Part shown: positions 46,401 through 55,494 of the stretch, one piece after another
Numbering within the stretch: position 1 is the first letter of the stretch
Layout of the letters: the number at the start of each line of letters is the position of its first letter
Assembly (NCBI GenBank): GCA_017528425.1
Contig: JAFXOV010000016.1
Coordinates: 1 to 64,000, forward strand
Direction: 5' to 3'
Origin: Elusimicrobiota bacterium
GTDB taxonomy: Bacteria; Elusimicrobiota; Endomicrobiia; Endomicrobiales; Endomicrobiaceae
DNA: 64,000 nucleotides
Position numbers and translations under genes: made by a program
Notes under the pieces: generated by a model
What the model was told of the DNA's origin: nothing
The model's input: the letters and a program-made list of their open reading frames with translations, nothing else
The model's database searches: none

Positions 46401-49400
46401 TGATAAATTATTTAGTGTTGATTATTATGGTCAAAAGGATATATTCGGTGATTATGATAAAAGAAGTCAAAAAGTATTGAAAATAATTGTTGATAGTATA
46501 GACGATGCTAATTTTATAAAAGAGTATCTGTTGAATCCCGAGTATAAGAAAAAGTACAGCTCTTTGTTCAGAAGATTGGTTGAATTAAAAATAGAAAATG
46601 TTGCTGTTGAAAACGATTATTTAGCATTAAAACTTTTGACAGATGAAAACTTTAACAAAGCATTAGATGATTCGAAAATACATGTCGGTGTTCCGACATC
46701 TGCTATATTAGTTGCAAGATATCATGCCGCAATAGCCGTTTCAAGATTCATATATGATGGTGCTGAAGGTGAAATAAAAGATTATGATATTTCTGAACAT
46801 AAAGAATTAATAAAGGAAATTACCGATTTATATATTTTATTATTAAGGGCAGCCGACGGCAATGTTGTTATGGATTCAAAAACGAAAATATATGTCCTTT
46901 GTAACGATGAAAAAAACAAGGACAGACTTACTGACAGATTTAATACTGCTTCCATAGAAAGGATGGCAAAATTAGCAGGTGTAGAAACTCCCATTATAAC
47001 ATATCTTAGAAAAGATAACCTTTATGCTAAGGATGCATGGCTGGACCAAATCGAAGAGTTAGTCTTAGCTTCCGATGCCAAAGCTTATTTCTTATTTAAC
47101 GGACATGGAGAAAAAAACAGATTGTGTGTTAAAAACGGCGAAGAATATATTTCTGCCGAAGAGTTGGCAGATCGTTTGTTTAACTTAGCAACAAGACCGG
47201 GAAACCCTGTAGATTTAAGAAGAGTAACAATAGATTTAAGTTGTTGTCATTCTTATTTCTTTGCAAGAGATGTATATAAATTATTAGAAGAAAAATTCAA
47301 AGACAATCCGGATAAAGAATCTTATCCCACAATAATAACAGCAGCAGGGCTCGAAACGGAAGTTGGGTATACACGTATCGGAGCAGGTGCAGTCACTTTG
47401 TCGAACTTACATGACGGTATTTTAACAGTATTAAACAAAAGAACAGAGCCAGCTCCTATAACACTTGGTATGTTGGCGTTGTCTGAATATCAGTTCAGTT
47501 TATCTAATATTACAATGTTTACATCTTTCTCCGATGAAACATTATTAGAACGAATTGCTGAAACAAAAAAACATATTAGTGCCGCTTTCAAAGATTCTAA
47601 AGGAAAAGCTATAGAAGTAGAATCTAAAACTTCAGACCCAAGAGTTAAACTAAAGACGAAAGTACCGAATTTACCTATATTTGGTTTTGAAGCTTCCATT
47701 TTCAAAGAGGACAACTATGCTCCGATATGGGAAGAAGTTGTTTACAGGTTTGCTCCTGCACTCATGCTTACAATTTTAATATCTGTTACAATGATGTTTG
47801 CTCCGGCGGGATTTGTTTTATTTACAAAAATAGGATTTGCAGTTATTTTGACATTATTTCAAACAATATTTGTGAAAGCTCATATAGTAACGGATTGGCT
47901 GAGAGCAAAAGATTCCGGCGGAGAGAAATCTTCCGAAGAAGTTCCCGAAACTTCAATCTCTGATAAACAAAGCAAAACTGTTGATTTAGGGAAAGTTTTT
48001 GAGAAAGATTTAACTTTCGAAGATAAAATAAATAAAATTTTTAAAACAGTAAAAGAAAGATTATTTGCCGTATTTTCCGATTCCAAAGATGCGGAAAGTT
48101 TTAAAATTTTTTACAAGACCAATAAAATTGCTGCCGAACATAAAGATGGTCTTATCATACCTACAATAGCTTTTACCATACCATATGTAGTCGTAATGTG
48201 TTTCTTCCCTTCAATCCAAGCTGTTATGATAGCAACCATAGTATCAATGGCTTTACATGCAATAAATAATATAGTAGCAAAAATAATTAAAGAAAAAGGT
48301 TTGTTGCAAAAAAAGAAAAGAGATATAGATTTTCAAGATATTCAAAGAAGAATAAAACACATTAAACTTCTTATTGAAAATCCTAATGTGGAAAGAGACT
48401 TGCCGGAACTTAAAGAAGGTTCTTTTGTTCTAAAATTCGGATTGGCGAGAAAAGCCGAAAGAAGAGCAGAATCTTTGTTGGAGTATGAAAAAATAAGAAT
48501 ATTTTTCATTAATAGACTTAAAGATGAAATGGCTAAGAGAGAAGAGATAAAAGCAGAGCTGGAAACAATAAAAAAAGCAAGAAAGACTAAAAAGAATAAA
48601 GCAAAAATACAAGAGTTAGAAGAACAATTAGAGATAATGGAGAAAGAATATCCTCGAATATATAATGAATTACTTTTTGCCGATACAAAAGAAGTAGAGA
48701 AAACAATAGATAAGATAGATGCTCTTTTATCTATCTTTGAAGAAATAGATATTATATTGGACAATATAGAAAATTTTAAACGTGAAAATGCTGACGATGA
48801 AGATGCCTACAAAGAAATAAAAGCATTAGAAGAAGATTTCTTAGATTTTGCAGAAAATACTTTCATGAACAGTTTAATGTCTTTGTATAACAATCAAAAA
48901 ACAACCGGAATCCACGTAAGAAGAGTGGTGGGTGATTCCAATTTGATCGGAACAAAGATGCTTTCAAGTAATAATGTAAGAATGATGTATAAATTAATGC
49001 TTTCTTCAATATTGCATGATATAGGCAAAAATTTAGTTCCTTTACAAATTCTTGACAAGCAAGGTTCTTTTGATCGTTTGGAAAGAAATATAATGGAATT
49101 TCATGTTGTTTTTGGCGGTATTATATTAAGAAGTTCGATATTGAGAAGGCTATCATACACAGCAGAAAACCACCATCGTTATACCCTCAAAACAAAAATG
49201 GATGATTTAGGAAAAGAAACAGAAGTGGGTGATTTACATATACCAACAATTTCTTCTCTTGATGAAGAAAAGGAAGAACAGATTGAAAGAATTGTTAAAT
49301 TTTTGGAAGAAATAAATCCTGATTTATCGTTTGATTCTGCAAGCCAATATCCGAAAAGCTTGGAAGATATCAAAAGTATATTGGAAGATAATGATATGGA

Positions 49401-52400
49401 TTTAACCGAATCTCAGCAAGAAAAACTTGATGATTTGTTACGTGAAGTAGAACAAATTGAAGAAGAAGTATTGATTGCGAAGATAGTTTCTCTCGCTGAT
49501 GTCTTTGAAGCGGTAAGTCCGAAATTGTCTTTTGATTCGGAAAGGACATATCAATTCCCGCAAAAGATAAGGGATATTTCCAGTATGTTGGAAAATATAG
49601 ATATAGATTTGACGGAGTCTCAAAAGAGAGAAGTGATTGTTTTGTTGGCCGAAATAGCTCAAATAGACAGTGAAGAAGATGTAACAAAGAAAAAAGAGAT
49701 GGAACAAGCTTTTATAAAGAAAGTTCTGTACAATCGCAGCAGAAGTTTTGTTATAAATTATATAAGAGAAAAGAACTATGACAGTGTTAGAGCAAATGCT
49801 TTTAAAATAGTATTTACAAAGTCTCCTCAAGAGGTCTTCAAAGAACTCGGAAAAACAGAAGAAGAATTTATGGCTGACTTTGAAAATGATCCTAAAGGAA
49901 CCATAGATGAATGTATGAGTTTGGTAGATGCGGACAAATTCGAATTTGATTCAGATGTTATAAGAGCATTTTTAGAGTTTTATTTCAGTTCTGAAGATAT
50001 TAGAGTAAATAATGCGATATTAGAAAGTTTAAATAAGGGTGAAGAAAATAGATTTATCGTATATATAAAAGATGCTTTATATTCTTTATATAAACTCCAA
50101 AGAAGTGTTAATAGAATGTTAGTCAGATTTACTCCTGTGATAGCATCTGTTTTCCGCGGTTTAGGTGAACAAAAAGAAGGTGTTTCCATAAAAGAAAAAT
50201 TCAATATAGATACTGTTATAAATTATACTGTTACAATTAAGAGAAGAAACGGCGATACGCATTTTCTTTATTTTGATGAAAAAGGCTTTCAACAAATGGG
50301 AAGAGATTCAGGTATCACAATGTCAATGGGAAGTTACGGAATACAAGAAATTAAATACGATGAAGACGGCAAAATCGTTGATATAATACTTGAACCGGGA
50401 GCGACGATAGATACAGATGCTTCCGGAGGGGAAATTCTTGTCGGCAGCGAAGCGGAAAATCTTTCATTTGAAGATATAGAGGAACAAATAAAAGAAAATT
50501 ATGAAAGAAAACATCATCAGAAATTGGAACAAGAAGGATTTTTGTTAAAGCCGATAATGGAAGATACGGGTACTACAGAAAAAGTAGATGTTTACTTGGA
50601 TGATGATGTAAAAACAATTTTAGCCACTATAGAAGATGCAATAAATAACAATAAATTGATGGTAATTCATGTATTTAAAGAAGGATTCAAAACACAGAAT
50701 TTATCTTTGTGGCAGAGATATCAAAAATACAAAGTAGTTTATGGTCTTTTAGATTCAAGAAGTAAGTTTGAATCAACTTTTTCAAAAACTTCAGAAATAG
50801 AAGAACAATTCTTAAAACAAATTGAAGATGGTTTATCCGAAGAAGAAAGAGATATGGAGTGGATAAAGAGAAATGCGGCAAAAACGTTTTTTGCCTTAAG
50901 AGAAATATTAAAGAATAATTTTGATCATGGTAATTTAGGTTTGTTTGAATATCCTATTGCTTTACATATTTCTAAAGATGACAACGGTAGAGTAACGGAA
51001 TTTTCTACATATAATCTTTCTACAAAGCCTATAGCACTTGATAGAGCCGAAGAAAAATCTCTCTCGGATTTAATGTATGAGGCTTATATTTCCGGTTCCC
51101 ATAAAGGTACGGAATATATGACGGACAGCTTCTTTACAAACTTGGAATATGGTGATGACATAAAAATATCGGTTGGTGAAGAAAATTATAGAATTTATAG
51201 AACTAAAGTCACATTAAAAACCGAGTGGGAACAAGAACAGGCATTAGAGAAATATAATCAATACAGACAAGAAAAAGCGGAAGAAAGACGAAAATATGAA
51301 GAGGCTTCCGAGGCTGAGAAAAAAGCAATAGACAAGAAACAAATGCAAGCTGCTTGGGACGATTTCTGGGGTTTACAAACCAGAGATACGGTAAGCAGAT
51401 TATATAACAGAGGATTGAAAAAATATTTAAGACAATATTTAAAACGAACCGGGAAAACAGTTGAGAATTTAACGACAGCAGAAACATACTCAATAAGGCA
51501 AAAGGCCGAGAAATACAGATATACTATTCCGGGTTTGGTGTATGGTGTATTTCTGGAAACTTTTGCATTATGGAAATCGGATTTTATTGATAAACATGGC
51601 TTTAATTCTTCAATAAGAGGCGGTATGATCGCCGTTGTTTGGACGATAAGAGCCTTGTCGATAGGTATAGGGATTACTACTGCTATTCTTTCTTTTTCCG
51701 CATTATCTCTTCCAGCTTTTTTAATGCCTATAGTTTTTACGGCAATTCTTGGCACAACCACAATATCTTCAAGTTTTATAATTCACTTATTATGGAATAT
51801 CGGTGTCGTTCTAACGAATAATAAAAGTTTGTTCTCACAACCGCAAGGAGAACTGATAGCGGCAATAACTCCTTATTTGAGTATTCCTAAAATAAATGGA
51901 ATTTTCAATACTGTCGGTAATCACTTTTCTATAAAAGAAAAAGATGCTGCAACAGGAGTAGAAAGAGTAGATGTTTATTCTAAACAGATATTAGAGGATC
52001 TAAAAAAAGGAATAATAAACTTACCTACAGATGTTCAAGTTTCTTTAATTAGGTTATTTAATGGTGAGTTTAATGAAAAAGATAATAAGGTAATACATGA
52101 TTATGTATTTGTTGGCGTTAGAGATAGTACCACGCAAGAAGAAAGAGAAAAATATATAAAAATGTTCTCCGTGATATATGCATATAAAACATGGGAAGAT
52201 TTAAAAAGAACTAATCCCGGTAAAATTAAAACAAGTAGTGACGGGACGGAATATATTGAAGCTGCAAATAATATTATTTTAACTTTTGATAATTGGGTAC
52301 ATATATGTGATGCTCATTGCATATTAACGAGCGGCAATGAAGAAGTTCCAAATCGATATTCTTCGACACGAGTAGCTTTTGAATCTGCCATCACATTAGA

Positions 52401-55359
52401 TATGTTAATTGGTGCTAATAGTTTAATCGACAATATAATAAATAATTGGGATATAAGTCAAAAGAGAAATAGACAAGATACACTATATATTAAAAGGGTT
52501 GATGACACTGTTTATTCTTTGGTTGTTAAATATGATTCCAATAAAGGATACTATGTAGAAACATTTTATGTTATTGATACGGATAAATATGAAAATGACT
52601 TTTTTGATGTAGTTTTACCTTCTTTTATAAAACAACCATCTAAGCCGTATTTAGACAATACAATAAAAAATAACAATATGGGAATTATAAGAATTAAGAT
52701 TGATCGAACCGGGAATATAATCGGAAGAAACAGAGCTTCCGTCGGTTTAGCAGATAGCGAAGTAACAACTAAATGTTGCTCTGGTTTTTATTACGATGGT
52801 AATCCTTTGAATACTACATTTTTGTATTCTGATGGTATGGAGTTAGCTGATGGCGGAATTGCTGTTATTGATAATAGAAATAAGAAGATAAAGGTTTTCT
52901 TTGGACAGGACAATGAAGTCATCGAATATGATATATCGAGATTTACATCTGTTACTATATTAGGTAATGGAAAAATAGAAGTTGTTGATTCTAACGGTGG
53001 AAGAGTAGAATTCAATACTAAATATTTATCTAGCGGAATAGCTTATAATGATGATGGGAGAATCTTGTTAGCGGATAACTACACAAGAAAGAGAACCCCT
53101 ATATTGACTGCTATCGGAGGAATTCTAAGTGATTGTATGAAAGATCCAAATGATAATCGTGTGAGAAATCAAAATGATGTTAATAAAATCCTTGATTTGA
53201 TGGAGAAATTTTTACAAGTGACTTATTGGGGAAAGATGGATGGCTCTGTACAGGTTTTTACAGCGATACAAAATTTCTTTATGGATATGATAAATATTTT
53301 TAATATTGAAGATCTCGAAAAAATAAAGGAACTATTAGATAAGAACGATAGTAATAGTTTACAGGTGCTGCTCAGATCTTATCAAGGTGTCCAAGATGCA
53401 ATCGGAACAAATCTTATTAGAATGCAAGATATTGGTATGGTAAAAGAGTTCTCTTCTAAATTGGCAACAAATTCTGATAGAACAGAAACTAAAATTACTG
53501 AAATTGCCAATGAAGTTATTGGAGCACATTCCGCCATTCTTCCCGAAAACATGGGCTTAGTAAATAAAATAATGCAGAGTAAATTCGGAAATGCATTTGT
53601 AGCGGCAACCGTAATAGCATTCAGAGAATTTTTTGCAAGTTTTAATCCGAATTTTGTGAATTTGCATCAAAGTGCCGCAGGTATAGTGGGAGCTCAAGAA
53701 TTAGTAGATTTTATAAACGGATACAAAGTTACAAATAGTGACGGAGTAACAGCGAGAATATTGAAAACTGTGTTTAGACCGATATTGAAAGTTTTATTTG
53801 CAGGTGCAAGCATAGTAAAACATATTGCAATAGATTACAGATATATTAAAGCAAGCGGAATTCAAGATGCGATAAGAATGTTCGGAAAAGATGCAAAGTT
53901 AACGGAAGACGGGCAAATAGAAGTGGCAATAGTTGAAGATATAGAACTGTTGCAGGATAGTTTTACTTTGGTAAACACAGGACTAAAAGTTGACGGTGCA
54001 AGCATATACAGAATAAAAGATACAAATTTATTGATATACGGAGCCAGAGGACAAGAGTCAATAAAAGTAGTAAAAACTTTGAACGGTTCTGATTTGTTGA
54101 ACAGAGATATAATTGAAATGTTGAAAGCTAACGGAGAAAATGTAGATGAAATACAAGCTCAGGCTATGGTAACAAAATCAGGAGAGGGAATAAGTATAAC
54201 GGACGATATTATAGAAATCGGAGAAATGGAAATTGCAGGAAAAACTCCGAGTCAAATGAAACAATTTATAGCTTCTGCTTTAGAAATAAAGAGAGTGATG
54301 GGTATAATGTATGGTCAAAAAACAATAATAGATTTGAAATCTGTGACTGATATGGAAAAATTAAGAGCAACCGTATACAACGGCAGAGCAAGAAAAGTAA
54401 TAAGCAAAGAACAATTCAATAATTTGAATTTAACCGAAGCCGATATAGAAAGTTTAAGACAAAATGGGATAGAAATATATATAGATAATGGTGAAGTACA
54501 ATTGACTGAATCCGAAGTAAAAGATTTTAAAAATAAAAAAGTGGCAGGACAAATAATAAGAGACAATAAAGGTATAAGAATAAAAGATTATAGTACCGAA
54601 GAAGAAACAAAAATAGAAGAAATATTGGAAGATCAAAATATAGAAAGTAAAATATTGACGGCAGAAACTCCCATAATGATTGGTATAGATATTTTAACGA
54701 AACACTTTAAACAAGGAAGTGTTACCGCTGTTCAAAGAGAGTTCGGCGCATTGCTCGGAAAAATCAAAATGAGTTTAAATTTGGGCGAATTGAATTTGAA
54801 TGATATAGAATATATGGGATACAACATAAACTTCAATAGAATTCCGACTTTAACTCAGGAACAGATAGATACTCTTTTTGAAAAAGTGGGCGAGGATTTT
54901 CAAATAGTAAATAAAGATAAATTAATAGAAATAATCGGTCCGGAAACAGAATTTGCCATGATATTAAAAACGATAAAAAATAAAGATGCAGAAAAAAGAT
55001 TTAAAGAAATAGCAGTAGAAAGAATACTTGCAAAAACTGCATTAACGGAAAGCAATAAAGAGTTTGGATTAAAAGATAAGAACTTAGAAATTTTATTGGG
55101 AAGAATGTTGTTGGCACAAGTTAACAATACCGATAAACAAAAAACAAATATCAGTGATGATTTTAGAGGCAGTATGGATGAAGTAATGGAGAAAATAAAA
55201 GAAGAAACAGAAAAAGCAATGCAAAAAGATGAAGTGGCAATAAACACAATAATAGAGTTAATATTGGTTTACGGCGATAACTATAAGGAAAAACAGTTAG
55301 CAAGAGAAATAGATAAAAATGATATAAGAAATTACAGAGCAATGATGTCAGCAGCATAA
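43411..55359 (+). CDS. Giant protein: Tiki/ChaN-like, caspase-like, CPBP-like and HD-GYP-like domains
   Basis: The 3,982-residue protein starts at 43411 behind GGAAGGAAGGG; an in-frame ATG at 43375 lies in a terminator stem. A signal peptide (1-35) is followed by a Tiki/ChaN-like domain (about 70-520; DLHCH at 80-84, TGGFHS with His489). A caspase-like region (about 1160-1340) has His1232 in NGHGE and Cys1278/Cys1279 in DLSCCHS. A CPBP-like membrane core has EEVVYR (1441-1446), FVKAH (1487-1491) and HAINN (1616-1620). An HD-GYP-like domain has His1835, HD 1869-1870, His1898, HH 1921-1922 and Asp2030. More hydrophobic helices lie at about 2737-2807, and a charged helical C-terminus ends in SAA. 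Assignments come from motif order. The overall role is unknown; a processing or signalling protein of the envelope is inference. Confidence 0.88.
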   Translation: MIIKFIKKKFDLIKICAVFTTICFVVSTLGANLYAIPLAENANQKYEDVFNKASSISAEYGKITSSRDGNSDITIINIQDLHCHPQTQRNISKIIAQIAEKYNLKEIYVEGGYGNIDLNWLTSIKDENIRKQVAEKLLEEGLLTGSEYYKLTSGNKDVELKGIDEEDLHRENVKRLAWIIENQGKYKDVIKKVENEINILEKMYVNSRNERFNRDIEKYLTSEIDTRRFYRQLIKYVKDINANPDKYNNITAIRLEDYPNIVKFITLRKISKDIDVRKVTQQLQAVINELKNRLPYNIYTQLLKETENLSDSQKVVELVTSLCKKEGIDLEYKYKALNDFLQSNEINRELNTVELVYEERQLITEIRKALSYNNEEYEITFVSDFSRFFKDYLEYKLTDADWKYFESGYEQFRQLYAKYATIDRIREIEKEFTELNKYYEINDIRNEVFVNNLLQDKHPDVTEQSKFREDEEILKGSKEVIIAVTGGFHSNALEDILQAKEVNTIVITPSIFEGIEKATKQYKGIIKEQSKEFQHQALAYRILSSLNGQEQKIYLYGALKSLLGDNINKLKEVLGEDVDLDSLEKELQNLQLSSDEQSQLKVSRTTQFLESVVDAIINEPLFPKEGGKAVFVPNVNKIILKVSETLVDAGIFLSNGPIFAAEQQGLPYLKEIAPEIYSRMPAFIQEALFATEVFAIEESAVEEDIDEEVPEKSETVIEDEEVYSSYFYEEEKAELLERVRDKNKPFPVDQDLVFSVFEKMIVPFIEDNNVDNLDEHYEDFLRKLFSLQSENLNFLNDKMDAQSIKDLLVYYDAEVIDKNLTDLLARYSKKLSSLKDFSRIVFLFENIEKLNSLSEQDFDYFMDLPRQIFVYVWGKSEDSSQLKTKITAGKIFYPKKRFKTFDRDLAKAYFANAEKLESLDESYYERFIGLNKEAQIFILDNVKSSFDIERIFEFSDELFSDKNKISSNFDEKVKDFTDVRFKALVKYISSVDDMSFYDKLFSVDYYGQKDIFGDYDKRSQKVLKIIVDSIDDANFIKEYLLNPEYKKKYSSLFRRLVELKIENVAVENDYLALKLLTDENFNKALDDSKIHVGVPTSAILVARYHAAIAVSRFIYDGAEGEIKDYDISEHKELIKEITDLYILLLRAADGNVVMDSKTKIYVLCNDEKNKDRLTDRFNTASIERMAKLAGVETPIITYLRKDNLYAKDAWLDQIEELVLASDAKAYFLFNGHGEKNRLCVKNGEEYISAEELADRLFNLATRPGNPVDLRRVTIDLSCCHSYFFARDVYKLLEEKFKDNPDKESYPTIITAAGLETEVGYTRIGAGAVTLSNLHDGILTVLNKRTEPAPITLGMLALSEYQFSLSNITMFTSFSDETLLERIAETKKHISAAFKDSKGKAIEVESKTSDPRVKLKTKVPNLPIFGFEASIFKEDNYAPIWEEVVYRFAPALMLTILISVTMMFAPAGFVLFTKIGFAVILTLFQTIFVKAHIVTDWLRAKDSGGEKSSEEVPETSISDKQSKTVDLGKVFEKDLTFEDKINKIFKTVKERLFAVFSDSKDAESFKIFYKTNKIAAEHKDGLIIPTIAFTIPYVVVMCFFPSIQAVMIATIVSMALHAINNIVAKIIKEKGLLQKKKRDIDFQDIQRRIKHIKLLIENPNVERDLPELKEGSFVLKFGLARKAERRAESLLEYEKIRIFFINRLKDEMAKREEIKAELETIKKARKTKKNKAKIQELEEQLEIMEKEYPRIYNELLFADTKEVEKTIDKIDALLSIFEEIDIILDNIENFKRENADDEDAYKEIKALEEDFLDFAENTFMNSLMSLYNNQKTTGIHVRRVVGDSNLIGTKMLSSNNVRMMYKLMLSSILHDIGKNLVPLQILDKQGSFDRLERNIMEFHVVFGGIILRSSILRRLSYTAENHHRYTLKTKMDDLGKETEVGDLHIPTISSLDEEKEEQIERIVKFLEEINPDLSFDSASQYPKSLEDIKSILEDNDMDLTESQQEKLDDLLREVEQIEEEVLIAKIVSLADVFEAVSPKLSFDSERTYQFPQKIRDISSMLENIDIDLTESQKREVIVLLAEIAQIDSEEDVTKKKEMEQAFIKKVLYNRSRSFVINYIREKNYDSVRANAFKIVFTKSPQEVFKELGKTEEEFMADFENDPKGTIDECMSLVDADKFEFDSDVIRAFLEFYFSSEDIRVNNAILESLNKGEENRFIVYIKDALYSLYKLQRSVNRMLVRFTPVIASVFRGLGEQKEGVSIKEKFNIDTVINYTVTIKRRNGDTHFLYFDEKGFQQMGRDSGITMSMGSYGIQEIKYDEDGKIVDIILEPGATIDTDASGGEILVGSEAENLSFEDIEEQIKENYERKHHQKLEQEGFLLKPIMEDTGTTEKVDVYLDDDVKTILATIEDAINNNKLMVIHVFKEGFKTQNLSLWQRYQKYKVVYGLLDSRSKFESTFSKTSEIEEQFLKQIEDGLSEEERDMEWIKRNAAKTFFALREILKNNFDHGNLGLFEYPIALHISKDDNGRVTEFSTYNLSTKPIALDRAEEKSLSDLMYEAYISGSHKGTEYMTDSFFTNLEYGDDIKISVGEENYRIYRTKVTLKTEWEQEQALEKYNQYRQEKAEERRKYEEASEAEKKAIDKKQMQAAWDDFWGLQTRDTVSRLYNRGLKKYLRQYLKRTGKTVENLTTAETYSIRQKAEKYRYTIPGLVYGVFLETFALWKSDFIDKHGFNSSIRGGMIAVVWTIRALSIGIGITTAILSFSALSLPAFLMPIVFTAILGTTTISSSFIIHLLWNIGVVLTNNKSLFSQPQGELIAAITPYLSIPKINGIFNTVGNHFSIKEKDAATGVERVDVYSKQILEDLKKGIINLPTDVQVSLIRLFNGEFNEKDNKVIHDYVFVGVRDSTTQEEREKYIKMFSVIYAYKTWEDLKRTNPGKIKTSSDGTEYIEAANNIILTFDNWVHICDAHCILTSGNEEVPNRYSSTRVAFESAITLDMLIGANSLIDNIINNWDISQKRNRQDTLYIKRVDDTVYSLVVKYDSNKGYYVETFYVIDTDKYENDFFDVVLPSFIKQPSKPYLDNTIKNNNMGIIRIKIDRTGNIIGRNRASVGLADSEVTTKCCSGFYYDGNPLNTTFLYSDGMELADGGIAVIDNRNKKIKVFFGQDNEVIEYDISRFTSVTILGNGKIEVVDSNGGRVEFNTKYLSSGIAYNDDGRILLADNYTRKRTPILTAIGGILSDCMKDPNDNRVRNQNDVNKILDLMEKFLQVTYWGKMDGSVQVFTAIQNFFMDMINIFNIEDLEKIKELLDKNDSNSLQVLLRSYQGVQDAIGTNLIRMQDIGMVKEFSSKLATNSDRTETKITEIANEVIGAHSAILPENMGLVNKIMQSKFGNAFVAATVIAFREFFASFNPNFVNLHQSAAGIVGAQELVDFINGYKVTNSDGVTARILKTVFRPILKVLFAGASIVKHIAIDYRYIKASGIQDAIRMFGKDAKLTEDGQIEVAIVEDIELLQDSFTLVNTGLKVDGASIYRIKDTNLLIYGARGQESIKVVKTLNGSDLLNRDIIEMLKANGENVDEIQAQAMVTKSGEGISITDDIIEIGEMEIAGKTPSQMKQFIASALEIKRVMGIMYGQKTIIDLKSVTDMEKLRATVYNGRARKVISKEQFNNLNLTEADIESLRQNGIEIYIDNGEVQLTESEVKDFKNKKVAGQIIRDNKGIRIKDYSTEEETKIEEILEDQNIESKILTAETPIMIGIDILTKHFKQGSVTAVQREFGALLGKIKMSLNLGELNLNDIEYMGYNINFNRIPTLTQEQIDTLFEKVGEDFQIVNKDKLIEIIGPETEFAMILKTIKNKDAEKRFKEIAVERILAKTALTESNKEFGLKDKNLEILLGRMLLAQVNNTDKQKTNISDDFRGSMDEVMEKIKEETEKAMQKDEVAINTIIELILVYGDNYKEKQLAREIDKNDIRNYRAMMSAA

Positions 55360-55389
55360 CGAATTTATAATGTACAATGTATAATTAAC

Positions 55390-55423
55390 AAAAAAAACGG
55401 AAAGAATATTCTTCCCGTTTTTT
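55390..55423 (+). terminator. Terminator of the second giant gene, CGGGAAGA family copy 4
   Basis: An inverted repeat centred on AATATT with arms AAAAACGGAAAGAAT and ATTCTTCCCGTTTTT; one pair is mismatched. It lies 30 nt after the stop codon. Confidence 0.85.
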
Positions 55424-55458
55424 ACATTAAACCTTTCAACTGTTAAACTTTTCAACTA

Positions 55459-55487
55459 TTCAACTGTTTTCTTGTTTTTTGTATAAT
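55459..55487 (+). promoter_or_regulatory. Promoter (TTCAAC, 17 bp, TATAAT) for a leaderless lipoprotein gene
   Basis: -35 TTCAAC (55459-55464) and -10 TATAAT (55482-55487) are 17 bp apart. The ATG follows the -10 by 7 nt and no ribosome-binding site is present. Confidence 0.65.
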
Positions 55488-55494
55488 AAACCCT

